Shown here in pieces: positions 38,581 to 47,712 of a stretch of DNA of 64,000 bases. The notes below the pieces were generated by a model that was given only the letters and a program-made list of their open reading frames with translations, was not told the DNA's origin and searched no databases. Source of the DNA: Muribaculaceae bacterium (lineage in GTDB: Bacteria > Bacteroidota > Bacteroidia > Bacteroidales > Muribaculaceae). The position numbers and the translations under genes were made by a program. The DNA is taken from NCBI GenBank assembly GCA_022509105.1, contig JAFLTV010000002.1:51341-115340 (forward strand). The letters run 5' to 3'. The first letter of the stretch is position 1. Each line of letters opens with the position of its first letter.

Positions 38581-40098
38581 ATGGAAAGAAAAGTAAGGGT
38601 AAGATTTGCCCCGTCTCCCACAGGTCCTCTTCATATAGGAGGAGTTCGCACTGCCTTATATAATTATATTTTCGCCAGACAAAACGGTGGTGATATGATT
38701 CTTCGTATAGAAGACACCGATAGTAAACGTTTCGTGCCGGGAGCGGAAGATTATATCAACGAATCCTTGAATTGGCTTGGAATAGGAATCGACGAAGGAG
38801 TTAGAGAAGGAGGCAAATACGGACCTTATCGCCAAAGCGAAAGAAAAGATATTTATCGCAAGTATGTGGAGCAACTTCTTGAAGGGGGAAAAGCCTATAT
38901 GGCCTTTGACACTCCAGAGGAATTAGAGAAAGCCCGGCAGGAAATCCCTAACTTCCAATATGACGCCCACACCAGAGACAAGATGCGTAATTCCCTGACA
39001 TTGCCAAAGGAGGAAGTGGCACGGATGCTTGAGAACGGAGAGCAATACACGGTGAGATTTAAAATAGAGCCTGACCGTGAGGTTGTTGTCAACGACCTTA
39101 TTAGGGGAGAAGTAAAGATAAACAGCAATATCCTCGATGATAAAGTGCTATATAAAAGTGCCGACGGACTTCCCACTTATCATCTGGCCAATATAGTAGA
39201 CGATCATCTTATGGAAGTGAGCCATGTGATAAGAGGTGAAGAATGGCTGCCCTCAGCCCCTCTTCATGTTTTGCTTTATGAGGCCTTGGGATGGAAAGAC
39301 ACCATGCCTCAGTTTGTGCATTTACCTTTGCTTTTGAAGCCGGTGGGCAATGGAAAGCTATCAAAAAGAGATGGCGACAAGTTGGGCTTCCCCGTGTTTC
39401 CCCTTGAATGGCATGACCCGAATTCAGGAGAGGTCTCATCGGGTTATCGTGAACAAGGATATTTGCCGGAAGCCGTTGTGAATTTCCTCGCACTTTTGGG
39501 CTGGAATCCGGGAGATGACACGGAAATGATGAGCCTTGAAGATCTTATTAAGAAATTCTCTTTTGAGCATTGTTCAAAAAGCGGAGCCAAATTCGATTAT
39601 AAGAAAGGAATATGGTTTAATCATGAATATATAGGTCTGGCCGATAATGAAAGGCTGACAGAATTATTCCTGCCGATTTTGAAGGAACATGGTGTAGATA
39701 ATCCCGACAAAGAATTTGTTGCCAAAGTTATAGGTCTTGTTAAGGGAAGAGCCGACTTGGTTCCTGATTTATGGACGCAGGCAGATTTCTTCTTCAAGGC
39801 TCCAGAAACCTATGCCGAGAAAGATGTGAAAAAACGTTGGAGTCCTGAAACTCCGGCCATAATGGAAGAATTGATAGGTGTATTGGAAGGTATTGATGAT
39901 ATGAGCTCTGCAAATGCAGAAAAAATTGTGCTCGATTGGATAGCAAATAAAGGTTATCATTTAGGAAATGTGATGAATGCTTTCCGTCTGGCAGTGGTAG
40001 GACAATGCCGCGGCCCTCACATGTTTGACATCACCGAACTCATGCCCAAAGAAGAAGTGATAAGAAGAATACGTCGCGCAATAGAGACTATTAAGTGA
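38581..40098 (+). CDS. gltX: Glutamyl-tRNA synthetase
   Basis: [52 protein letters not shown]. Confidence 0.97.
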   Translation: MERKVRVRFAPSPTGPLHIGGVRTALYNYIFARQNGGDMILRIEDTDSKRFVPGAEDYINESLNWLGIGIDEGVREGGKYGPYRQSERKDIYRKYVEQLLEGGKAYMAFDTPEELEKARQEIPNFQYDAHTRDKMRNSLTLPKEEVARMLENGEQYTVRFKIEPDREVVVNDLIRGEVKINSNILDDKVLYKSADGLPTYHLANIVDDHLMEVSHVIRGEEWLPSAPLHVLLYEALGWKDTMPQFVHLPLLLKPVGNGKLSKRDGDKLGFPVFPLEWHDPNSGEVSSGYREQGYLPEAVVNFLALLGWNPGDDTEMMSLEDLIKKFSFEHCSKSGAKFDYKKGIWFNHEYIGLADNERLTELFLPILKEHGVDNPDKEFVAKVIGLVKGRADLVPDLWTQADFFFKAPETYAEKDVKKRWSPETPAIMEELIGVLEGIDDMSSANAEKIVLDWIANKGYHLGNVMNAFRLAVVGQCRGPHMFDITELMPKEEVIRRIRRAIETIK

Positions 40099-40114
40099 TA
40101 GGGATCATAAAAGA

Positions 40115-40162
40115 AAATGTTCGGAATTTCTTATCAAATGGAAATTCCGAACATTTGTTTTT
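40115..40162. terminator. Terminator between convergent gltX and GH3
   Basis: AAATGTTCGGAATTTC-ttatcaaatg-GAAATTCCGAACATTT followed by gTTTTT. Confidence 0.85.
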
Positions 40163-40173
40163 GGGATGAATCT

Positions 40174-42411
40174 TTATTCAGCTTTGAACTTGGTTTTAGA
40201 TCGTATGTCTGATGAAGATGAACCAATAAGGATTTCGAATTCTCCCGGTTCCATCACCCATTCGTGTTTGTCTGCATCAAAATAAGACAGCGCGTCGCGA
40301 TCAAGTTCGAAACTCACGTCTTTTGTTTCGCCAGGATTCAATTCCACTTTCTTGAAGCGTTTCAATTCCTTTACAGGACGGTCCACACTTGATTTCACAT
40401 CCCTTACATAGAGTTGAACAGTTTCTTTGCCCTTACGGTCGCCTGTGTTGGTGACGGGAACCAACACTTCAATCTTGTCATCTCCTTTTGCAAATATTTT
40501 GGGTGATGTAGCGTCTCCATAAGCAAATGTGGTGTAAGAAAGTCCGTGTCCAAACGGGAAAGTAGGTTTCAGTTTGTTTTTATCAATAAATCGATATCCT
40601 ACATATATCCCTTCATTGTAAGGCATATCCATCACTTCATTTCCAAGGGCATCTATGCTCTTATGGCCTGGATATTCACCAAGTTTATGAGCTCCCACCT
40701 GATCGAGAGACGCATAATATGTATAAGGCAGTTTGCCGCTTGGATTGGCATCTCCTGCCAGTACAGAGGCAAGTGCATTGCCGGTTTCTGATCCGAGATA
40801 CCAACCTTGCAAGATTGAAGGCACGGAATTTACCCAAGGCATTGCAACGCCTGTTCCGCTTATGTTAACAACCACAAGGTTAGGATTAGCTTTAGAAAGT
40901 TCCATAATCAATTCATCCTGACCATAAGGGAGAGCCATCGTTTCGCGGTCGGAGTCTTCTGCATCCTGATGGTTGCTTTTGTTAAGTCCACCGATAAATA
41001 AGACAATGTCTGCATCTTTGGCCACTTGTATGGCTTCAGCTGTCAGCTCCTCCGGAGAGCGGTTGTCAGTAAGATCCTGGCCGGTGCTAACTCCGTTATA
41101 TTCCCCCGACGGGTCGCCTACATAACCCCTGGCGTAAACGATTTCGGCCTCATTACCGAAACGGTTTTTGATGCCTTCGAGGGGAGTCAGTTCATAACGG
41201 GCTTTCAGTGATGAGCTTCCGCCACCCACTGTCATTTTCTTAATGGCATTCTCTCCAATTACTGCTATTTTCTTATGTTTATTGGTGTCAATAGGTAGCA
41301 GGTTATTGTCATTTTTCAGCAATACCACTCCCTCTTCGCCAATCTGACGTGCAGCTTGGATATGTTCATCGCTTCCCATTGAACCGTATGGACGATTTTT
41401 ATTCATGGCAGTGCGGAAAGTGAGACGAAGCACACGGCGCACCTTATCATTTAATTCGTCTTCTGAATATGTGCCGTTTTGAATTCCTTCGAGATAGGGA
41501 TTTGCGAAAAAGTAATTGTCATAGGCATTGCTTGCTCCGTTGCTTAACCCGTCTGTCCAGCTTCCGAATTCCATGTCAAGACCTCCGGTCACTGCAGTTT
41601 TTGTATCGTGAACAGCGCCCCAGTCTGAAATTACTGTGCCATCCCAATCCCATTCTCCTTTTAGAATCTGATTCATCAGGATGGGATTATAGCTTGCGTG
41701 TTCGCCTCTGAAGAGATTATAACCGCCCATAAAACTCCAGGCGTCGCCCTCAGTGGCCGCAGCCTTAAATCCGGGCAGATATATTTCATATAGTGTGCGG
41801 TCATCAACAATCGGGTTGGAAGTATGGCGATTTATCTCATTGTTGTTAAGAGCGAAATGTTTCACACAGGCCGCCACACCATTGGATTGCACTCCTTGCA
41901 CGTATGGCACAACCATTCTTGAAATCAGATATGGATCCTCACCCATATATTCGAAATTTCTGCCATTCAAGGGAGTGCGGTAAACGTTTATGCCGGGACC
42001 TAATAACACGCTTTTATTTCTGAAGCGGGCTTCTTCTCCAATACTTTTACCATAAAGAAGAGCCATGTCAGGATTCCATGTTGCTGCAAGAGCTGTCAAA
42101 GATGGAAATGCCGTGCAAGAATCGTTGGTCCATCCGGCCTGTTCCCATTCATCCCAAAGCACTTCAGGACGAACTCCCATGGGGCCGTCGGTACACCAGA
42201 TCTCGGCTATGCCAAGACGGGGCACTCCAGGAGCGCTAAACTTAGATTGAGCATGTATAATATTGATTTTCTCCCTTAAGGTCATTCGGCTTAAGGCATC
42301 TTCAACTCTGTCTTCAAGAGGTTGCGATTCATCGAGATAGACAGGAGTCGTAGCAAATGCTCCTAAACCCGAAAGCATAAATCCTATAATTGATAATATT
42401 TTTTTATTCAT
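40174..42411 (-). CDS. Glycoside hydrolase family 3 beta-glucosidase-like protein
   Basis: VISDWGAVHD (nucleophile region), KHFALNNNEINRHTSN, C-terminal fibronectin III-like domain; signal peptide. Confidence 0.93.
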   Translation of the reverse strand: MNKKILSIIGFMLSGLGAFATTPVYLDESQPLEDRVEDALSRMTLREKINIIHAQSKFSAPGVPRLGIAEIWCTDGPMGVRPEVLWDEWEQAGWTNDSCTAFPSLTALAATWNPDMALLYGKSIGEEARFRNKSVLLGPGINVYRTPLNGRNFEYMGEDPYLISRMVVPYVQGVQSNGVAACVKHFALNNNEINRHTSNPIVDDRTLYEIYLPGFKAAATEGDAWSFMGGYNLFRGEHASYNPILMNQILKGEWDWDGTVISDWGAVHDTKTAVTGGLDMEFGSWTDGLSNGASNAYDNYFFANPYLEGIQNGTYSEDELNDKVRRVLRLTFRTAMNKNRPYGSMGSDEHIQAARQIGEEGVVLLKNDNNLLPIDTNKHKKIAVIGENAIKKMTVGGGSSSLKARYELTPLEGIKNRFGNEAEIVYARGYVGDPSGEYNGVSTGQDLTDNRSPEELTAEAIQVAKDADIVLFIGGLNKSNHQDAEDSDRETMALPYGQDELIMELSKANPNLVVVNISGTGVAMPWVNSVPSILQGWYLGSETGNALASVLAGDANPSGKLPYTYYASLDQVGAHKLGEYPGHKSIDALGNEVMDMPYNEGIYVGYRFIDKNKLKPTFPFGHGLSYTTFAYGDATSPKIFAKGDDKIEVLVPVTNTGDRKGKETVQLYVRDVKSSVDRPVKELKRFKKVELNPGETKDVSFELDRDALSYFDADKHEWVMEPGEFEILIGSSSSDIRSKTKFKAE

Positions 42412-42502
42412 TTTAAAAGATTATTAAGGAGGATAAACTTTATATCAAAGGGACGGTGGGCATATTGCCACCGCCCCTCTGAATTCTTTAATCAAAGATT
42501 TT

Positions 42503-44524
42503 TTAATGCTTTACAAAATTGAAAGTTCCTGCTGATCTTCCTTCAGTGAGGTCTACTGTAACTCTGTAAGTAGCGCCCTCTTCAAGAGTTGTGCCTGAAT
42601 TCAGGAAGAAATTGCCGTCATCCTGGAGATGGAGGTAGTCTTCGCCACCAATCATTGTGAGATTGTCATCGCCACTGTATTCACCACCCCAGCCATCTTG
42701 CCAGAAGAATTTCATTTGTAATGAAGTTGCACAGAATCTTACACCGGGTGTATTGCTCAAAGCCGGACCGGCTTGTCCTGTGAATTGATAAACCTTCGGA
42801 GCCACTTGTGCCATGCAATAAGCTTCTCCCGGAGTCCATCCGAATTCATAAGTGATCGAAGGATTTCCTGCGCTGCCCATGAGCCAGAGCGCTCCGGATC
42901 CGTCCTCTTGGAGGGTTAGTTCGGAACCTGCCGAGTCAACGGCTTTGGCACCGAGATAACCTTTTTCAAGATTCACGATGATATTATAGTAGCCGCTGAT
43001 AGGCTGGAATTCTATATTGCCTTCATTAACTGTAAAGTAGTCGGGATCAATATATATTTTATCCATATCAACATTTCCGGTCACCTCAATATTGTCATAT
43101 TGATTCATATTGACAACCAGTGAATACAGTGAGTTGTCGGTTGTGTTCATCTTTTCACCGTTCAAATAAACCGGTTTGGCTTCAAATTGCTGTTCTCCGG
43201 CTATCTCAGTCTTGAGGATAGCATTGTCAATACCGTTGGAGCAGTCAAGTGTAAGCACATAAATCGTATTGGCCTCAAGTTCAACTCCGTCGTAAAGATA
43301 GAGATTTCCATTGTCGTGAGAAACACCGTCGCCAACTCCAATAAGATCACTCTGTGAGGTCAGCATTTCGCCGGTGAGTTCAGTGCCCCATCCATCCTGA
43401 CCGAAGATTTTGAAATTGATTGTTGATACGTTGATATTTCTTCCGCCAATGAGAGTAACTTGGTAAACCTTATCGGAAACCGGTGCCATAGGAATACCTT
43501 GTCCCGGATTCCATCCCGGAGCATTGGATAATGAAGGATAACCTATATTTTCACCAAGAATCCAGGGAAGACCTGTTCCATCAGCATTCAGAGTTCCGGG
43601 TGCTCCTGCCATAAGTTTCACGACTTTGAAATATTTCAGGTTCATATTGGCGATTATTCGGTAGTTGCCGTCATAAGCCATAAATGAAAGAGTGCCGTCG
43701 TCATTCTTTTGGAAATAATCCGGATTGAGCCACCATTCGTCAAAATTCGGGAACCCTTCGAGAGTGAGGAGGTCGCCTTTTGCAAGATTGTTCATGTCAA
43801 TTTCGAAATTCACTCCGTCTTCGCTTGTCAGCAAGTTGCCATTGATGGTAAGTGAAGTGAAGGGAGAGCCTTCAAAAGTGAAAGTATTGAAACTGACGGT
43901 GTAATTTCCGGCAGTTCCGTTTGTGAACGGAATTGATTTGCTCCCGTTAACCTTAATTTCACTTCCTTCATAGCCGAAAGTAACTTCGTCTGTAGCACCC
44001 GCTTCAGCCGGAGCTACAATTTTCCCCGGCATATCGGCAGGAAAGTTGTCGGTCATTTCATAGTTATACATGGAGACTCTGTTCATTGTGTATTGAGTTC
44101 CATCATCAGCTACAAATGTGAGATAGGGATAGTCGGCATGCGAAATATTAACTCCATATACTTTCTCAGTGATAGTGAAATTAATATTCTGCAATGTCAG
44201 CTGTAAAGTTGCCTGTCCGTCAGGAATATTGGCGATATAAGGTATGTAAATCGCTACGGGATAAGTCTCGCCGCTCACTTTTGTACGGATCACTTGTTCA
44301 GAAACAAGTTCACTGTCAAAATAAAGATTGGCATGAATTGTTGAGAGAGGAACCTCGCTGTCTGATGCTTTTATATCAAAACGAAGAGTATCGCCAAAAC
44401 AGGCAGAGCCGAGGTCCCCGGTTATTTCCATGATAGGGTTGCCGGGATTCATGTCATCATCGTTACATGAAACCATCATGCCCCCCAGGGCAAGCAATAA
44501 TGCTAATGATTTTATATGTTTCAT
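42503..44524 (-). CDS. Surface glycan-binding lipoprotein (SusE/SusF-like), with internal tandem repeat
   Basis: Lipobox GGMMVSCNDDD; position in the PUL; two related copies of a ~200-aa unit (FFWQDGWGGE / IFGQDGWGTE etc.). Confidence 0.8.
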   Translation of the reverse strand: MKHIKSLALLLALGGMMVSCNDDDMNPGNPIMEITGDLGSACFGDTLRFDIKASDSEVPLSTIHANLYFDSELVSEQVIRTKVSGETYPVAIYIPYIANIPDGQATLQLTLQNINFTITEKVYGVNISHADYPYLTFVADDGTQYTMNRVSMYNYEMTDNFPADMPGKIVAPAEAGATDEVTFGYEGSEIKVNGSKSIPFTNGTAGNYTVSFNTFTFEGSPFTSLTINGNLLTSEDGVNFEIDMNNLAKGDLLTLEGFPNFDEWWLNPDYFQKNDDGTLSFMAYDGNYRIIANMNLKYFKVVKLMAGAPGTLNADGTGLPWILGENIGYPSLSNAPGWNPGQGIPMAPVSDKVYQVTLIGGRNINVSTINFKIFGQDGWGTELTGEMLTSQSDLIGVGDGVSHDNGNLYLYDGVELEANTIYVLTLDCSNGIDNAILKTEIAGEQQFEAKPVYLNGEKMNTTDNSLYSLVVNMNQYDNIEVTGNVDMDKIYIDPDYFTVNEGNIEFQPISGYYNIIVNLEKGYLGAKAVDSAGSELTLQEDGSGALWLMGSAGNPSITYEFGWTPGEAYCMAQVAPKVYQFTGQAGPALSNTPGVRFCATSLQMKFFWQDGWGGEYSGDDNLTMIGGEDYLHLQDDGNFFLNSGTTLEEGATYRVTVDLTEGRSAGTFNFVKH

Positions 44525-44590
44525 ATTGGAATCTTTCTTTTTAAGTTTAAAGAAGTTGAAGAGGAAGCCGGGAAGCTTCCTCCCCTAAAT

Positions 44591-46129
44591 TTACCATCTT
44601 AAAGATACAACTGAATTTGCAGGAAGCGAAACGGGGAATTTCCATTCGCCGTCGGCCACTGTGAAATCCACCTTATCCGAATTCTTGTTCAACAATACCA
44701 GTCCGTAGGTTCCATCAGGATTGAGGAAAGCAGAACTGATGACATTGGCTTGATTGCCCGTTGTGCCTATTCTTACAGCTCCGGTGTGAGCAACACTCGA
44801 CATGTGGGCTATGATGTAGTAATAAGCGTTTTTACGGATAGTGCCATTGTTGAGCAGGTCGACTGTGCCGTAACCGGTTTTGCAAGAACCATTGGCAGGG
44901 CTGAAAGGACCGTGGGCCTCGTCGAGCACCAGGTTCCAGAGTATGAACCCGCGACACCAGTTATTGGTAGTGCCCAAAGCGATGTCTTCCATAGTAGACA
45001 TAAGACGTCTTTCCACATTTTCGCTTGCCTTGTCTTGACCTCCGTCATTCCATTCGCCGTCGGTTGATTCAGTAAACACAAGTTCCTTGGTTGGAGCTGC
45101 CTTATGGATGTTCAGAAGTTCAGAGCGATTTCCTCCGTAGTTATGATAAGCTGCGCCGGCCACATACTTGGAAGCCTCGGGATCATCATATATTTTGAGG
45201 GGATATTGCATCTGGTCGGCCATATTGTCGTAGTTATAATTATGGTCGAAAGCATAAATCTTGGTTGCAAGGCCTGCATTATCAAGAGCGGGACCAAGAC
45301 CGGTCTTGATAAAATCGCGTTGTTCCTGCCAGCTCATGTACATTGATGCCGAATTGCCTCTGTTGAGAGGTTCGTTTTGCGGCGTCACGGCATAGATAGG
45401 AATTCCATATCCTTCAAAAGCCTTGATGAACATTACGAAATACTGGCCATAGTCGCCATAATATTTCGGGTTAAGCTGTCCGCTTGTCCATGAATTATAG
45501 GGCTGAAGATCAGTCAGATTATTCACCTTCATCCAGCGAGGAGCAGTCCAGGGAGACGCAATAATCTTAAGATTGGGATTTATTGCCAGAATCTCTTTTA
45601 TGACCGGAATGATATATTCAGTTTCCTCTTTGGTGAGAGCGAAATTGTCAAGCCCTTCTTTGTCGCAAAGCGTATATTCAGTTCTTGAAAAGTCGGAACA
45701 TCCGATAGGCACGCGGATATAGCTGAAGCCATAACCGTCAGTGACAGAGAAAGTCTGCTGGAGGAACTTAGTCCTGTCTGCCTGACTCATTCTGAGAAGA
45801 TTTTCAGCAGCCGCACCGGTAATAGCTGAACCAAATCCATCGATTTCCTGATATTGGTCGGCAGGATTCATCTTCATGGTTTTAGTTGCCATGCTCGCAC
45901 CGGCAGTAGCTTTAATTGTGCTTTGGGAAAGGTCGTAACTCTTTGTGGGAGTAGAGACCATCATCCATACACTCTTAGTGTTTTCGTCAGAGCCTCCACC
46001 GGGATTCTGTGTGCCACCCGGATTTTCCGGGGTGGGAGGGGTTACAGGCTCATTGTTTTTATCGCCACAAGAGGCAAGAGCCATAGTTGTGGCCAAAAAT
46101 ACTGAGAGTATCACTTTTGTTTTAGTCAT
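44591..46129 (-). CDS. Glycoside hydrolase family 30 lipoprotein
   Basis: Lipobox ALASCGDK; QEIDGFGSAITGAAAENLL; TPQNEPLN (acid/base) and VFTESTDGEW (nucleophile). Confidence 0.92.
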   Translation of the reverse strand: MTKTKVILSVFLATTMALASCGDKNNEPVTPPTPENPGGTQNPGGGSDENTKSVWMMVSTPTKSYDLSQSTIKATAGASMATKTMKMNPADQYQEIDGFGSAITGAAAENLLRMSQADRTKFLQQTFSVTDGYGFSYIRVPIGCSDFSRTEYTLCDKEGLDNFALTKEETEYIIPVIKEILAINPNLKIIASPWTAPRWMKVNNLTDLQPYNSWTSGQLNPKYYGDYGQYFVMFIKAFEGYGIPIYAVTPQNEPLNRGNSASMYMSWQEQRDFIKTGLGPALDNAGLATKIYAFDHNYNYDNMADQMQYPLKIYDDPEASKYVAGAAYHNYGGNRSELLNIHKAAPTKELVFTESTDGEWNDGGQDKASENVERRLMSTMEDIALGTTNNWCRGFILWNLVLDEAHGPFSPANGSCKTGYGTVDLLNNGTIRKNAYYYIIAHMSSVAHTGAVRIGTTGNQANVISSAFLNPDGTYGLVLLNKNSDKVDFTVADGEWKFPVSLPANSVVSLRW

Positions 46130-46155
46130 TATTATAATTATTAGGATTAGTCAAA

Positions 46156-47700
46156 TTAATAGCCGGGGTTTTGCACCACGTTAGGATTTGTGTCGAGCAC
46201 ATCCTGAGGAATCGGGAGAAGATATGAGTTCTCCGTATATGGATTTGCCAATGGCAATCTACCGGGGTCGGTTCTTTGTGCTTCCATCATGACTTGTTGC
46301 ACAAGATCAAGACGCACAAGGTCATACCATCTTTCTCCTTCGCAGGCGAGTTCAAGACGACGCTCGTTTACGTATAACGAGAACAATGTGTCTTTATTAC
46401 CTTTTTCAGCAGCTGTCAGTGTTCTGACTCCGGCTCGGGTTCTTATCTGGTCGATAATTGTTGCCGCTCCGTTGAGATCGTTATTGGCGAGCAGAGCTTC
46501 CGCTTTCAGCAGAAGAAGATCGTCATATCTCAGGAAGTAAATCACACTGTAGCCTGAACGAACCTTATACATGAAAGCATAGTTGTCTGAAGGGTAATAA
46601 TTGCTCCAGTCGCAACTCTGATAAATCACTGTCTGTTCCTTTCTCTGGGTGTCGTTAAGATCATCGAAGGCTGCGATAAGATCGCGTGAAGGAGTGATCC
46701 ATTTAGCCCAAGTGAAACCATAGCTCATGTCTTCAAGACAATGTCCATACATCCAGGATGCCCAGTTACCGCTTCCTACAGGATAGTGAATTTCGAGAAT
46801 TGATTCCGGTGTGTTTTCATACAACGGAGTTGCAACATAGCCGGAAGAAGTCTCTGTCATGTCTACATCAAAAAGCATGCCATAATTTGCATTAAGTGCA
46901 TAGCCCTTTTGAGTAAGTTCGTCAACATATTGGATTACTTTATTATAATCCCTCACCGGCTTTTCAGCGTAAACTTTAGCAAGAAGTGCAGTTGCTACAT
47001 CTTTGCTGAATCTTGTCTTATCGCCGTTGCCTGCAGGAGCATATTGATATGCATCGAGAAGGTCGTTGAGAATATATTCATAAGCTTCATCCTCAGTGTT
47101 TTGCTTCGGGAAATAGCTTTCATAAGATTCTGCAATATTCTCTGAAGTGATATCGGGCGGGATAGTTGTAACCAACGGGATATTACCCCACATTCTGGCA
47201 GCTCTGAACCATATCAGCGCACGGAAGATTTCAGCCTGAGCTTTCATTGAATGAACTTCGTCAGCTGAAAGACTGCCGTCAGCCACTTTTTCCACTCCGA
47301 TAATAAAGCGTGTGCATCTTGCTGCCTGGTCGAAAAGATATTCCCAGTCACGGTTCACACAGAGAGTGGTGCTGTTAAGGTCGTTTGTAGCAGGGTCAAC
47401 AACTTCCGAGCCTGTTGTGCCGGCGTATGCATTATCGCTGTGAACGTCGCCGATCAAGAGATAATCGAGCTGCAGAAAGTTTTGGTTTCCCCTGATATCT
47501 TCATAAAGAGCCGTAAGGGCGCTTTCGGCATCTGCCCTGTTTTTATAGATCACGGATTCTTCTTCTGTGGCACCCGGGTTTGTGTCTTCGATCCCTTCAG
47601 TCACATCCGAATAATCGCTAACCGGTTCATAGTCGAGGCCGCAGGAGGTCAGAGCAAGACTCGCTGCAACCACGCCTCCGAATATATATTTGATTTTCAT
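46156..47700 (-). CDS. SusD/RagB-family nutrient-binding lipoprotein
   Basis: Lipobox ALTSCGLDYEP; C-terminal LYVNERRLELACEGERWYDLVRL..LLPIPQDVLDTNPNVVQNPGY. Confidence 0.96.
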   Translation of the reverse strand: MKIKYIFGGVVAASLALTSCGLDYEPVSDYSDVTEGIEDTNPGATEEESVIYKNRADAESALTALYEDIRGNQNFLQLDYLLIGDVHSDNAYAGTTGSEVVDPATNDLNSTTLCVNRDWEYLFDQAARCTRFIIGVEKVADGSLSADEVHSMKAQAEIFRALIWFRAARMWGNIPLVTTIPPDITSENIAESYESYFPKQNTEDEAYEYILNDLLDAYQYAPAGNGDKTRFSKDVATALLAKVYAEKPVRDYNKVIQYVDELTQKGYALNANYGMLFDVDMTETSSGYVATPLYENTPESILEIHYPVGSGNWASWMYGHCLEDMSYGFTWAKWITPSRDLIAAFDDLNDTQRKEQTVIYQSCDWSNYYPSDNYAFMYKVRSGYSVIYFLRYDDLLLLKAEALLANNDLNGAATIIDQIRTRAGVRTLTAAEKGNKDTLFSLYVNERRLELACEGERWYDLVRLDLVQQVMMEAQRTDPGRLPLANPYTENSYLLPIPQDVLDTNPNVVQNPGY

Positions 47701-47712
47701 GTCCTGTTAATT

